Source: Aeromicrobium ginsengisoli
GTDB taxonomy: Bacteria > Actinomycetota > Actinomycetes > Propionibacteriales > Nocardioidaceae
NCBI RefSeq assembly: GCF_004134905.2
Contig: NZ_SDPQ02000002.1
Span: 868,001 to 932,000 of the forward strand
Reading direction: 5' to 3'
Length of the DNA: 64,000 bases
The translations under genes and the position numbers were made by a program. The notes under the pieces are model-generated. The model had not been told where the DNA came from. It saw only the letters and a program-made list of their open reading frames with translations, and did not search any database. Positions within the stretch are counted from its first letter, which is position 1. Each line of letters opens with the position of its first letter. This document shows, one piece after another, positions 23,842 to 32,179 of this stretch.

Positions 23842-24791
23842 GACGGCTGTCCCTCCTCGTGCTCGCGTGCGCGCTGACGCTCTCGGCGTGCGCCGTCCCG
23901 CACCAGCGCGGGGACCTGACGTTGGAGAAGACCGCTGCCCGCAAGTCCGAGGTGTCGGCGGTGTTCAGCGAGTACCGCAAGGTCCGCAACACCGCGATCG
24001 AGCTGCTCGACGCCAAGCCGCTGTCGATCGTCGAGAGCGGACCCGTGCTCGCGATCGACTCCGGCTCGTTCGAGGTGTCGCAGCGACTGGCCAAGACCCA
24101 GAAGCAGGACACTGGCGCGTTCGAGGTGACCGACGTGCAGACGCCACGATTCGGGAAGTACCCGCTGTGGTTCTTCGCGGTCGTCCACGACGACTCGGCA
24201 CGCGTCAACCGGGTCCAGATCTTCGAGCGCGAGACCGCTGTCGAGCCCTGGCTCCTCGTGGCCAGCCCGGAGACGCTCGCCGACACGCAGATCCCCGACA
24301 TCCGTCGTGAGGGCGGGAACGCGCTGACCGTGAAGCCCGACGACGCGGTCGGGATGTCGATGTCGGCCTCGGCCGCCGCGAAGGCGTACGCCAAGACGCT
24401 CGCCGACCCGGCGTCGGCAGATGCGAGCAAGGTCGCCGACGACTCGTTCATCAAGCAGATGCGGACCACCGCAGAGAACAACGCCAAGCTCGAGGGCGTG
24501 ACGTTCTCGCAGTCGTGGGGCAACGATCCGGTCAAGTACGTCCTCCGCACGACGGACGGGGGAGCGCTGGCTTTCGTCACGTTGCTGCGGCTCGACACGT
24601 ACGAGGTCAAGGACGGGCTCACGATCAGCTGGCCGGAGGGCACACCGCAACAGGCGTTCCTGTCCTCAGGGATCTCCAGCTCGGGCAAGCTGCGCTACTA
24701 CCACCAGGTGCTGCTCTACATCCCGCCCGGCACTGGCAAGCCCCGTGCGATCGGCCAGTTCGGCGGGGTCGTGAGTGCCGATTCGCAGTGA
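23838..24791 (+). CDS. lipoprotein of unknown function
   Basis: A 317-residue lipoprotein with a clear lipobox (L-S-A-C18) and a GTG start preceded by GAGGAG. The mature part has two mixed alpha/beta repeats beginning around residues 35 and 185 and ends with a G-G-V-V segment. It shares a GTGA overlap with the E-P-repeat membrane protein, so the pair is translationally coupled and may form an envelope complex. I do not recognise a catalytic motif. Confidence 0.75.
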   Translation: MRRLSLLVLACALTLSACAVPHQRGDLTLEKTAARKSEVSAVFSEYRKVRNTAIELLDAKPLSIVESGPVLAIDSGSFEVSQRLAKTQKQDTGAFEVTDVQTPRFGKYPLWFFAVVHDDSARVNRVQIFERETAVEPWLLVASPETLADTQIPDIRREGGNALTVKPDDAVGMSMSASAAAKAYAKTLADPASADASKVADDSFIKQMRTTAENNAKLEGVTFSQSWGNDPVKYVLRTTDGGALAFVTLLRLDTYEVKDGLTISWPEGTPQQAFLSSGISSSGKLRYYHQVLLYIPPGTGKPRAIGQFGGVVSADSQ

Positions 24792-24959
24792 GATGCGGAC
24801 GGGGGCCCTCACCCGCTACGATGGTGGCGTTGCACGACGTTGGATTCTACGGCTGATCAAGTTCCGCAAGGTAGCTAGTTCTTCTCGCAGGTTGGATGTG
24901 TGTCGCGACAGTCGCTCGCGAAAGGCGTGAGCGACAACTCGCCAAAGAGGAGAAACAAC
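24792..24959 (+). promoter_or_regulatory. structured 5' leader of the cold-shock gene
   Basis: The 168 bases before the cold-shock gene hold no frame. They include the palindrome TGTCGCGACA (24901-24910), a 7-bp hairpin GTCGCTC / GAGCGAC (24911-24917 and 24929-24935) and the ribosome binding site AGAGGAG at 24947-24953. Long structured leaders that switch fold with temperature are typical of csp genes, so this may be a cold-responsive leader. Confidence 0.45.
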
Positions 24960-25163
24960 ATGGCTACAGGAACCGTCAAGTGGTTCAACGCTGACAAGGG
25001 CTTTGGATTCATCGCCCCCGACGACGGCAGCGAAGACGTTTTCGCGCACTTCAGCGCGATCGCCACGAGCGGCTACCGCTCGCTGGACGAGAACCAGAAG
25101 GTCGAGTTCGACGTCGAGCAGGGCCAGAAGGGCCTGCAGGCGACGAACATCCGTCCCCTCTGA
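24960..25163 (+). CDS. cspA: cold-shock protein (CspA family)
   Basis: A 67-residue nucleic-acid chaperone with both RNA-binding motifs, K-G-F-G-F-I (RNP1) and V-F-A-H-F (RNP2), and the [10 protein letters not shown] start typical of actinobacterial CspA. AGAGGAG precedes ATG 24960. It is monocistronic, with a structured leader upstream and a strong terminator 27 bases after its stop. Confidence 0.96.
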   Translation: MATGTVKWFNADKGFGFIAPDDGSEDVFAHFSAIATSGYRSLDENQKVEFDVEQGQKGLQATNIRPL

Positions 25164-25190
25164 TCTTCTTGATCTGAAGTAGCACCCTCG

Positions 25191-25218
25191 AAAGCCCCGG
25201 AGCTCGCTCCGGGGCTTT
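25191..25218. terminator. intrinsic terminator after the cold-shock gene
   Basis: Perfect 11-bp stem AAAGCCCCGGA / TCCGGGGCTTT with loop GCTCGC, ending in a TTTCG run. It is the most canonical terminator in the window. Confidence 0.92.
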
Positions 25219-25231
25219 CGTCATGCCCCGA

Positions 25232-25299
25232 CCCCGCTGAGCGTGACGAGTTGCTGGCGACTCGCCGATACCGGCCTGAAACTCGTCACTCCCAGCGGG
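25232..25299. repeat. long imperfect inverted repeat between convergent genes
   Basis: Arms of 20 bases (25232-25251 and 25280-25299) pair at 18 positions around a 28-base centre, directly after the cold-shock terminator and one base before the stop of the Nudix gene. It may terminate the minus-strand transcript or be a stable 3' element. No coding function is visible. Confidence 0.6.
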
Positions 25300-25300
25300 G

Positions 25301-26161
25301 CTACTCCGCGGCTTTGGGGGCTTCGCGATAGGTCGGCAGGGATCCGGCGTCCACGGCCTCGAGGAGCTCGATCGCGGCCGCAGCGGCGTGTGCGCGTACG
25401 TCGTCGGGATCGCACCAGCGCACCGACTTGATCTCGGTGGCCTGCAGCGTCATGTCCTCGGTCACCGAGCTGTCGACGACCCCGAGGTCGAACAAGAAGA
25501 TGCACGCGTCGTCCCAGCCTCGCCAGGCCGGCAGCCAGTTGACCGTGATCAGGTCGCCGACCTCGACCTTGACGCCCAGCTCCTCCTCGAGCTCGCGTGC
25601 GAGCCCGACCGAGGGCGCCTCGCCGACCTCGACGACGCCGCCGGGCAGGTCCCACTCCTGCTTGTAGGTCAGCTCGCACAGCAGCACCCGCCCGCGCTCG
25701 TCGCGCAGCAGGCCCTGACTGATGACGCGCTTGGTCGGCAGCCCGGCGTTGAGGATCGCGATGAACCCGTCGCGACTGTGCGGCTCGGGATCATCGACGA
25801 TCCGGGCGAGCAGCGCCCGGTCCGGGTCGTCGCCGGCGCCGCGGAGCACGCCCTCACGGCGCATGCCGGCGATCGAGGCGGCGCGGACGTCACCCAGACG
25901 CTCGAGTGGGATCCGGGCCTCGACCCGCGTCATGCCGAGGCTCTCGAAGGCGTACGCCAGGGCGAGGCGGACTGCCCTGACGGCGACGGGGATGTTGTCG
26001 GTGCCGGCGTTCCAGCGGATCGACGCCGTCCGTCTGTCCTCGCCGCGCAGCGCGACGGTGCCGACTCGTTCGCCCTCGAGCACGATCGCGAACCCGGTGA
26101 ACTCGTCGGATCCGGAGGTGGGCTCCAGCACGAGGTCGCCGTCGCGGAGGGTCTCGGTCAC
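25301..26161 (-). CDS. GNAT-like/Nudix fusion hydrolase
   Basis: A 286-residue two-domain protein. Residues 1-120 resemble a degenerate GNAT acetyltransferase (V-R-A-V-R-L-A-L-A-Y-A-F-E-S-L-G-M-T-R-V-E). Residues 140-280 form a Nudix pyrophosphohydrolase with a perfect Nudix box G175-x5-E181-x7-R-E-L-E-E-E-L-G-V. Nudix enzymes cleave nucleoside diphosphates linked to another group. The fusion could couple acetylation and pyrophosphate cleavage, or the first domain may only bind substrate. It is monocistronic and convergent with cspA. Confidence 0.85.
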   Translation of the reverse strand: MTETLRDGDLVLEPTSGSDEFTGFAIVLEGERVGTVALRGEDRRTASIRWNAGTDNIPVAVRAVRLALAYAFESLGMTRVEARIPLERLGDVRAASIAGMRREGVLRGAGDDPDRALLARIVDDPEPHSRDGFIAILNAGLPTKRVISQGLLRDERGRVLLCELTYKQEWDLPGGVVEVGEAPSVGLARELEEELGVKVEVGDLITVNWLPAWRGWDDACIFLFDLGVVDSSVTEDMTLQATEIKSVRWCDPDDVRAHAAAAAIELLEAVDAGSLPTYREAPKAAE

Positions 26162-26209
26162 CTGTTCAGGCTACCGACCCTCCGCGGGCGACCTTGCTGC
26201 TGGCGTGCT

Positions 26210-27421
26210 TCAGCCGATCGGGCCGGCAATCAGTGTGACCGTCGCGGTGTGGCTCGTGCCGGCGGCATCGGTCCACGACACCGTCGCGGTCTTGCCGGCG
26301 TCGACGCCTGCCACCGCCGTGGACAGGTCGGCGGCCGAAGAGATCGACGTGCCGTTGAACTGCGTGATCGTGCTGCCCTGGGTGATGCCTGCGGCCCGAG
26401 CGGGGGAGTCGGCGACCGTGCCGGCCACCACCGCGCCGCTGCTCTGCCTGTACGCCGCCGGCACCAGCTGCACGCCGAGGAAGCCGGTCGAGCCGATGTG
26501 GACCGTGCTGCTCGCGGTGCCGCCGTCGATCTGGCCGGCGATCGTGAGCGCCTGCCCGATCGGTATCGCGTATCCGGTCACGTCGGCGCTGCCGCTCGAT
26601 GCCGCGGTGTTCATGCCGATGACCTCGCCGTCGCTGTCATACAGCGCGCCGCCGGAGTCTCCGGCGATGATGTCGGCCGAGACCTGGATCAGGCCGCTCA
26701 GCCGCTCGGGACCGGACCCGGCGTCGGACTGCACCGTGATCGACTTGTCGGTCGCCGCCACGGTTCCGGCGGCGGCACTGGCCGCACCGCCGTCGCCGTT
26801 GGCGTTGCCCACGCCGGTGACCTTGTCGCCGACCGCCACAGCGCCGGAGGTGTCGGGCTTGATCGTGGTCAGGCCCGACGCGTCCTTGAGCTGCAGCACG
26901 GCGACGTCGTGCGTCGAGTCGTAGCCGACGACGGCCGCTTGGTACGTCTTGCCGGTCGACACGACCTGCACCGTGATCGCGGTCGCGCCCTCGACCACGT
27001 GGTGGTTGGTGAGGATCTCACCGTCGGACGTCAGGATCATGCCGGTGCCGGCCGCCTGACCGGCGCCGTAGTCGACAGTGGTGTTGATGTAGACGAGGCC
27101 GGCCTCCTGAGCGGCAGTGGCCTCGGTCGTGCCGGCTTGGTCGATCGACCCGGCCTGTCGATCGAGGGGCAGCACCGAGAGGTTGCGATCGGACGGGCTC
27201 TGCGTCGGCAGCCCGGTCGTGGTCGAGGCCGCCGTGGTGGGGGTGTTGCCCGCCTGCGCGGCATACGTGAGTCCCGAGACGCCGAGGATCGCGGCGCCGG
27301 CCATGGCGGCGATGCCGTATCGGCCGGGCCGGCGACGCGTGCGTACGTGAGCCTGCGGCTGGGCCTGGGGCGACTCGGGCTGCGCTTGCGGTTCGGGTGT
27401 GGTTCCGGGTTGGTCGTTCAT
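26210..27421 (-). CDS. S1C serine protease with PDZ domain (HtrA/DegP-like)
   Basis: A 403-residue membrane-anchored trypsin-like protease. A cytoplasmic P/Q-rich N-terminus and a membrane segment (about 34-55) precede the protease domain with triad H141 (T-N-H-H-V-V), D172 (T-H-D-V-A-V) and S256 (A-G-D-S-G-G-A). A C-terminal PDZ domain (G-F-L-G-V, about 305-400) completes it. HtrA-type enzymes degrade misfolded envelope proteins. AGGAG precedes ATG 27421; the longer frame upstream overlaps the divergent deacylase gene. A SoxR-like palindrome lies in the shared promoter. Confidence 0.92.
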   Translation of the reverse strand: MNDQPGTTPEPQAQPESPQAQPQAHVRTRRRPGRYGIAAMAGAAILGVSGLTYAAQAGNTPTTAASTTTGLPTQSPSDRNLSVLPLDRQAGSIDQAGTTEATAAQEAGLVYINTTVDYGAGQAAGTGMILTSDGEILTNHHVVEGATAITVQVVSTGKTYQAAVVGYDSTHDVAVLQLKDASGLTTIKPDTSGAVAVGDKVTGVGNANGDGGAASAAAGTVAATDKSITVQSDAGSGPERLSGLIQVSADIIAGDSGGALYDSDGEVIGMNTAASSGSADVTGYAIPIGQALTIAGQIDGGTASSTVHIGSTGFLGVQLVPAAYRQSSGAVVAGTVADSPARAAGITQGSTITQFNGTSISSAADLSTAVAGVDAGKTATVSWTDAAGTSHTATVTLIAGPIG

Positions 27422-27488
27422 GGCGTGCTCCTCGTTGAGTCCTGTCTTCGACTCAAGTCCGGGTTGGTATGGGAACGCTGTGAGTGGG

Positions 27489-27504
27489 CTCAACTTGTGT
27501 TGAG
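27489..27504. promoter_or_regulatory. CTCAAC-N4-GTTGAG palindrome between protease and deacylase genes
   Basis: Perfect 6-bp arms with a TTGT centre, 24 bases before the deacylase start and 68 bases upstream of the protease start. The arms are identical to the core of the SoxR-like site at 28474-28493. CTCAA-N6-TTGAG is the core of the E. coli sox box. Confidence 0.45.
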
Positions 27505-27527
27505 AGTTCATTGCGTACGCTCGACGC

Positions 27528-27989
27528 GTGAGCGAGGAGCGCGCAGTCGCGGCCGTCGAGGCCACTGGCATCGCGTACGAGGTGACCCGGCACGGCCCGG
27601 TGGGATCGCTCGCCGAGGCGGCTGCCGCGCGTGGCATCGAGCCGCGGCAGCTCGTCAAGAGCCTGGTCGTGCGCCGCGCGGACGACGACTTCCTGTTCGT
27701 GCTGGTGCCCGGTGACCGGACGATCTCGTGGCCCAAGCTGCGTCAGCTGCTCGGCGTCTCGCGGATGTCGATGCCCGACGCGGCGGTGGCGCTCGAGGCC
27801 ACGGGCTACGAGCGGGGGACGATCACACCGTTCGGTTCGCTCCGGGCCTGGCCGGTCGTCGTCGACGAGCGGGTCGACGGGACGATCTCGCTGGGTGGCG
27901 GCGCGCACGGCGTCGGGCTGAAGGTCGATGCCGGCGACATGATTCGCGTCCTGGACGCCCAGGTCGCGGACGTCTCCGAGCCGCAGTAG
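27528..27989 (+). CDS. YbaK/EbsC-type aminoacyl-tRNA deacylase
   Basis: A 153-residue editing-domain protein that hydrolyses mischarged tRNA in trans. Family features are the early R-H-G-P-V-G-S, the lysine in Q-L-V-K-S-L-V-V, V-P-G-D-R, and the glycine-rich T-I-S-L-G-G-G-A-H-G-V-G-L near the end. GTG 27528 start. The exact tRNA substrate (Cys-tRNA-Pro or other) is not evident. Confidence 0.9.
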   Translation: MSEERAVAAVEATGIAYEVTRHGPVGSLAEAAAARGIEPRQLVKSLVVRRADDDFLFVLVPGDRTISWPKLRQLLGVSRMSMPDAAVALEATGYERGTITPFGSLRAWPVVVDERVDGTISLGGGAHGVGLKVDAGDMIRVLDAQVADVSEPQ

Positions 27990-28050
27990 GCGAGGGCGGG
28001 AACCGTACTGGCAGTATCCCGTGGCCCTCGACCTGTGCCACGATGCACGC

Positions 28051-28461
28051 GTGGATCTCGACAACGTGCTGTGGATGCTGACGGCCCTCGCCGCTGTCGT
28101 GGTGCTTCTGACGCGCATGCGGTTGTCCGCGACGGGCCGGCAACCAGGTCACGCCCAGATCCCCGGCACGATCCTCAACGCCCACACGGTGCTCGGGGTG
28201 ACGGCGCTCGTCGTGTGGATCTTCTACCTCACCTCGCCGAGCGATGCGCTGGGACTCGTCGCGCTGGTCGTCTGGTGGATCGAGGTCGTCGTCGGCATCC
28301 TGATCCTTGCGCGCTGGTTGCCCGGGGCCGGCAGGCACGCGGCCCCAGCGGTCGACGACAGCTGGGCCGAGGGGCCCTACCTGTCGATCCTCGGACACGT
28401 CGGGCTGCTGCTCGGCGTCATCTTCTTCACCTACTGCGTGCTCGCCGGCAAGGTCGGTTGA
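28051..28461 (+). CDS. four-helix membrane protein of unknown function
   Basis: A protein of about 136 residues with four membrane segments (roughly residues 7-22, 44-61, 65-87 and 112-132) and short loops. No family motif is clear; the pattern resembles small actinobacterial integral membrane proteins. The start is uncertain: GTG 28051 and GTG 28021 are in frame, and neither has a strong Shine-Dalgarno. Confidence 0.65.
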   Translation: MDLDNVLWMLTALAAVVVLLTRMRLSATGRQPGHAQIPGTILNAHTVLGVTALVVWIFYLTSPSDALGLVALVVWWIEVVVGILILARWLPGAGRHAAPAVDDSWAEGPYLSILGHVGLLLGVIFFTYCVLAGKVG

Positions 28462-28470
28462 GCCACGGGG

Positions 28471-28501
28471 TTGACCTCAACCTTCGTTGAGGTTGTTGGC
28501 T
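28471..28501 (+). promoter_or_regulatory. SoxR/MerR-type promoter-operator before the SDR
   Basis: A -35-like TTGACC (28471-28476) overlaps a perfect palindrome ACCTCAAC-CTTC-GTTGAGGT (28474-28493). A weak -10-like TTGGCT at 28496 gives 19-base spacing, the over-long spacer typical of MerR/SoxR-activated promoters. The core CTCAA-N6-TTGAG matches the sox box. No SoxR gene is in the window. Confidence 0.55.
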
Positions 28502-28533
28502 GATGTGCATCAGACATCACCAAGGAGAACCTC

Positions 28534-29220
28534 ATGCCTCGTGCACTCATCACCGGCGGATCCGCCGGTCTCGGCCTGGCGCTGGCCACCGGTCTGGCGG
28601 AGCGCGACTGGGACGTCGTCATCACCGGCCGCGACGAGTCCCGTCTCAACGCTGCCGCCCGGCAGGCGGGTGACCGCGTCCGACCCATCGCCGGAGACGT
28701 GACCGACCCCGGACATCGCGCTGTCCTCGTCGAGGCGGTCGGCACCGGCCTCGACCTGCTCGTCAACAACGCGAGCACGTTGGGCGTGAGCCCGCTGCTG
28801 CCGGTCCTGGAGCTGGACGACCAGGTGCTGCGTGACGTCTGGGAGACCAACGTGGTCGCGCCGGTCACCCTGACCCGCGCGTTGTGGCCGTTGCTGCACG
28901 TCGGAGGCGCGGTCATCAACATCACGTCGGACGCCGCGGCCGACCACTACGAGACGTGGGGTGCGTACGCTGCCAGCAAGGCAGCGCTCGAGCACCTCAC
29001 CCTGACGCTCGCAGTCGAGGCGCCCGACGTCCGGTGGTGGACCGTCGATCCCGGGGACATGCGTACGCAGATGCATCAGGATGCCTTCCCCGGCCAGGAC
29101 ATCTCGGACCGGCCGCTGCCGGAGTCGGTCGTGCCGGCGTTCCTGGCGCTGCTCGACGCCCGGCCACCGAGCGGGCGTCATCAGGCGTCCGACCTCGTCC
29201 TGGCCCGAGCGGGGGCGTGA
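28534..29220 (+). CDS. short-chain dehydrogenase/reductase
   Basis: A 228-residue SDR with the NAD(P) motif T-G-G-S-A-G-L-G near the N-terminus, N-N-A-S, and the catalytic Y-A-A-S-K around residues 148-152 following S-D. An arginine after the second strand (T-G-R-D) suggests NADPH. AAGGAG precedes ATG 28534. The SoxR-like operator upstream implies induction by redox-cycling compounds, which fits quinone or electrophile reduction. The queA gene follows one base after its stop. Confidence 0.9.
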   Translation: MPRALITGGSAGLGLALATGLAERDWDVVITGRDESRLNAAARQAGDRVRPIAGDVTDPGHRAVLVEAVGTGLDLLVNNASTLGVSPLLPVLELDDQVLRDVWETNVVAPVTLTRALWPLLHVGGAVINITSDAAADHYETWGAYAASKAALEHLTLTLAVEAPDVRWWTVDPGDMRTQMHQDAFPGQDISDRPLPESVVPAFLALLDARPPSGRHQASDLVLARAGA

Positions 29221-29221
29221 G

Positions 29222-30337
29222 ATGACGCGGATCGACATCGCACCGCTGACGACGTTCTCCCCGCCGGGCAACCGGACCGCGCCGTCGCCGGCCGAGGCGC
29301 GCGGGATGCGCCGCGACGACGTACGCCTGCTGGTCGCGCACGGCGACCAGGTGACGCATGCCAGGTTCGGCGACCTCGCGGACCACCTCGAGCCCGGGGA
29401 CCTCGTCGTGGTCAACGCGTCGCAGACCGTGGCCGGAGAGCTCGACGCCGTGCTGTCCGGCGACGGTGCCTCCAGCGGGGAGGTCGTGGTGCACGTGGCG
29501 ACCGACCTGCGGGACGGTACGTGGGTCGTCGAGATCCGCACGGCGCCGGATGCCGCGTGGGCCGTGCTCGATGCGGCGGCCGGGCAGACCCTGGGACTGC
29601 CGGTCGAGGGCGCGGCGCTCACACTGCTCGAGCCTTACCCACGCGAGAACTCGTCGCCCACCGGCAGTGGCAACCGGCTCTGGCGCGCGACGTACGCCGG
29701 CCCGTCGGCACTGCCGGACGTGCTGGCGAGTCTCGGGCGCCCCATCGCGTACGGCTATCTGGACCGGCAGTATCCGATCGAGGACTACCGCACGATCTTC
29801 GGGACGACCCCCGGCAGCGCCGAGATGCCGAGTGCTGCCCGTCCGTTCACGCCTGACGTCGTGACTCGCCTGGTGTCGCGCGGCATCGCGATCGCGCCGG
29901 TGCTGCTGCACACCGGCGTTTCCTCGCAGGAGGCCGGCGAAGCGCCGCAGCCTGAGTGGTTCGAGGTCAGCGAGCCGGCCGCCCGGCTCGTGAACGCGAC
30001 GCGGGCCGGGGGAGGGCGGGTCATCGCCGTCGGCACCACCGTCACGCGAGCGCTGGAGTCGGCCGTGAGCGGTGCGCCGGGCCGCGCCACCGTCGAGGCG
30101 AGCTCGGGCTGGACCGAGCGCGTAATCACCCGGGACGCGCCGCCGCGGATCGTCGACGGACTCATCACCGGCTGGCACGACCCGGCGGCATCGCACCTGC
30201 TGCTGGTGGAAGCCGTGGCCGGATCACGCCTGACCCAGACGGCGTACGACGCGGCAGTCGAGGCGGGCTATCACTGGCATGAGTTCGGTGACTCCGCGCT
30301 GCTGCTGCCGGCGCGGGCGGAGGCGCTGGCCGCCTGA
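29222..30337 (+). CDS. queA: QueA-like S-adenosylmethionine:tRNA ribosyltransferase-isomerase
   Basis: A 371-residue enzyme of the QueA family, which transfers ribosyl from SAM to 7-deazaguanine in tRNA to make epoxyqueuosine. Conserved segments are G-D-L-V-V-V-N-A-S-Q-T, I-A-Y-G-Y-L, S-A-A-R-P-F-T, L-L-H-T-G-V-S-S, V-G-T-T-V-T-R and T-G-W-H-D-P. In canonical QueA the third is S-A-G-R-P-F-T, so this copy deviates at that site. ATG 29222 is used; the longer frame is antisense to nothing conserved. No other queuosine genes are nearby, so a side-branch function is possible. Confidence 0.85.
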   Translation: MTRIDIAPLTTFSPPGNRTAPSPAEARGMRRDDVRLLVAHGDQVTHARFGDLADHLEPGDLVVVNASQTVAGELDAVLSGDGASSGEVVVHVATDLRDGTWVVEIRTAPDAAWAVLDAAAGQTLGLPVEGAALTLLEPYPRENSSPTGSGNRLWRATYAGPSALPDVLASLGRPIAYGYLDRQYPIEDYRTIFGTTPGSAEMPSAARPFTPDVVTRLVSRGIAIAPVLLHTGVSSQEAGEAPQPEWFEVSEPAARLVNATRAGGGRVIAVGTTVTRALESAVSGAPGRATVEASSGWTERVITRDAPPRIVDGLITGWHDPAASHLLLVEAVAGSRLTQTAYDAAVEAGYHWHEFGDSALLLPARAEALAA

Positions 30338-30351
30338 CTGCAGAGAACTGT

Positions 30352-30369
30352 TTGCAAAGAAGTCTTTGC
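30352..30369. promoter_or_regulatory. operator TGCAAAG-N4-CTTTGCA before the ArsR-type regulator
   Basis: Perfect 7-bp inverted repeat with an AAGT centre, 17 bases before the regulator's start. It is well placed for autoregulation. A partial extra half-site (CTGCAGAGAACTG) lies just upstream. Confidence 0.6.
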
Positions 30370-30386
30370 AGTCGTACGATGAAGGC

Positions 30387-30908
30387 ATGTCCCTCACCAA
30401 CAAGGTCGTGGAGGACCTCGACACGCTCAAGGCGGTCTCGCACCCCCTCCGGATGCAGCTGCTGGGCGCACTGCGTCGCCGGGGTCCCTCGACCGCCTCG
30501 GAGCTGGCCCGCGAGCTCGGCGAGTCGAGCGGCTCGACGTCGTACCACCTGCGGCAGCTCGAGCGGTTCGGCTTCGTCAGCGACGCCGATGAGCAGCCGT
30601 CCGGGCGAGAGCGGCGCTGGAAGTCGCTGTACGACCTGACGACGTACCCCGCCACGCTCGCGAGTCTTGACGGCGGCCGGGAGTATCTCGACGTCGTGCG
30701 CCGCCGCCAGGAGGAGCACCTGCGTGATGACCTCGAGAGGTGGACGGAGCACCGTCCCGGCATCGGCATGAGCGACTACTCGCTGTCCCTCGATCCAGAC
30801 GACATCGAGGCACTCGAGCGGGACATCTTCGACGTCGTCCAGAGATACGCGGGCAAGCAGGGCTCGGAGCGGGTCAACCTGCACGCGCTGATCCTGCCGC
30901 GAGCATGA
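30387..30908 (+). CDS. ArsR-type winged-helix regulator
   Basis: A 173-residue regulator with an N-terminal winged helix (L-K-A-V-S-H-P-L-R-M-Q-L-L-G-A-L, then S-T-S-Y-H-L-R-Q-L as recognition helix) and a C-terminal alpha-helical effector or dimer domain. The start is ATG 30387, after a GAAGG site and an operator-like palindrome. It overlaps the MFS transporter start (ATGA), so it almost certainly controls that pump and itself. Confidence 0.9.
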   Translation: MSLTNKVVEDLDTLKAVSHPLRMQLLGALRRRGPSTASELARELGESSGSTSYHLRQLERFGFVSDADEQPSGRERRWKSLYDLTTYPATLASLDGGREYLDVVRRRQEEHLRDDLERWTEHRPGIGMSDYSLSLDPDDIEALERDIFDVVQRYAGKQGSERVNLHALILPRA

Positions 30909-32179
30909 GCTCGGGCATGACGCTGCGAACGCGCTTCTGGGTGCTCGCCGGCCTCCGGTGGCTGCCGACGGGTTTTGTCATCCCCGTGGGCGCCCTGCTC
31001 CCGCTCGAACGCGGGCTCACCATCGCCGAGTACGGGATGGTCGCCGCGACCCAGGGGTTCGTCGTGCTGCTGCTCGAGCTGCCGACCGGTGGCTTCGCGG
31101 ATGCACTGGGTCGCAAGCCGGTCTTCGTCGCCTCGGCGGTGGTCGCCCTGGCGTCGTACGTCACCTCCGCCCTCGCGCAGGTTCCGCTGGCCTTTGTGGT
31201 CGCGAGTGCGCTGAGCGGGGTGTTCCGGGCCCTCGACAGCGGCCCTCTCAACGCCTGGTTCGTCGACGCCGTCCATGAGGACGAATCCGTGGCGGACCGG
31301 AGTGGCACGGTGGCCCGTGGGCTGTCGGGATATGCCAGCGTCGTCGGCGCGTCGATCGCGACCGGGGCGATCATCTCGGGCCTGTTCATCCTGTGGGCCC
31401 CGCTGGGGCGGGAGGACTCGCTCGCGCTGCCGTACTGGATCGCCACGGCTCTGGCCCTGGTGCAGATCGTCGCCGCGACGCTGCTCATGCACGAGGACCG
31501 GTCGGCGCGAGTGGCTGGCGTCCTGTGGTCGATTCGCGCCACGCCGCGGGTCATCCTGGATGGCGGGCGGCTGCTGTGGCGTTCACGAGTCCTGCGGGCC
31601 CTCATCGCCGTCGAACTGTTCTGGGGATTCGGCATGATCGCGTTCGAGTCCTTCATGCCGATCCGGCTGTCCGAGCTGCTCGCGGACCGCGACCACGCCG
31701 CCGCGCTCATGGGCCCGGTCACGGCTGCCGCATGGGGTGTGTCCGCGGTCGGCGCCGCGTTGGTCCCGCTCCTGCTGCGTCGGTGGAGCATGGTCGGGGT
31801 CTCGGTCACCCTGCGCATCGTCCAGGGCGCGACGGTCGTGGCGATGGGTCTGGCGGCCGGCCCCGTCGGGCTGGTCCTGGGCCTCTTCGCGACGTACGCC
31901 GTGCACTCCGCGGCCGGCGCGATCTACGAGACGCTGCTGCACGATCAGGTCGGCAAGGAGAACCGCGCGACGGTGCTGTCGCTGGCCTCCATGGCGATGC
32001 AGCCCGCAGGCTCGATCGGGGCGATCACGCTGGGCGTCATCGCGACCGGCGTGTCGACCGGGTTCGCGATCATCGTCGGCGGCGTCGTGCTCGCCCTTGC
32101 CGCGCCGCTGTTCCTCGTGCGCGAACCCGTCAGCGTGGCGGCAGGTCGTCGCGACGACCTTGGTTGCGCTGACCGTTGA
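30905..32179 (+). CDS. MFS transporter (drug-efflux-like)
   Basis: A 424-residue major facilitator with about 12 membrane helices and the motif-A-like G-G-F-A-D-A-L-G-R-K-P between helices 2 and 3. The sequence suits a proton-coupled exporter; the substrate is unknown. It is translationally coupled to the upstream ArsR-type regulator. Its 3' end overlaps the convergent DUF6458 gene by 50 bases. Confidence 0.9.
   Translation: MSSGMTLRTRFWVLAGLRWLPTGFVIPVGALLPLERGLTIAEYGMVAATQGFVVLLLELPTGGFADALGRKPVFVASAVVALASYVTSALAQVPLAFVVASALSGVFRALDSGPLNAWFVDAVHEDESVADRSGTVARGLSGYASVVGASIATGAIISGLFILWAPLGREDSLALPYWIATALALVQIVAATLLMHEDRSARVAGVLWSIRATPRVILDGGRLLWRSRVLRALIAVELFWGFGMIAFESFMPIRLSELLADRDHAAALMGPVTAAAWGVSAVGAALVPLLLRRWSMVGVSVTLRIVQGATVVAMGLAAGPVGLVLGLFATYAVHSAAGAIYETLLHDQVGKENRATVLSLASMAMQPAGSIGAITLGVIATGVSTGFAIIVGGVVLALAAPLFLVREPVSVAAGRRDDLGCADR

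Noticed and set aside
25388..27715. Plus-strand frame of 775 codons over the Nudix and protease genes
   Set aside because: It spans two well-supported minus-strand genes and their intergenic region, and its product has no recognisable domain.
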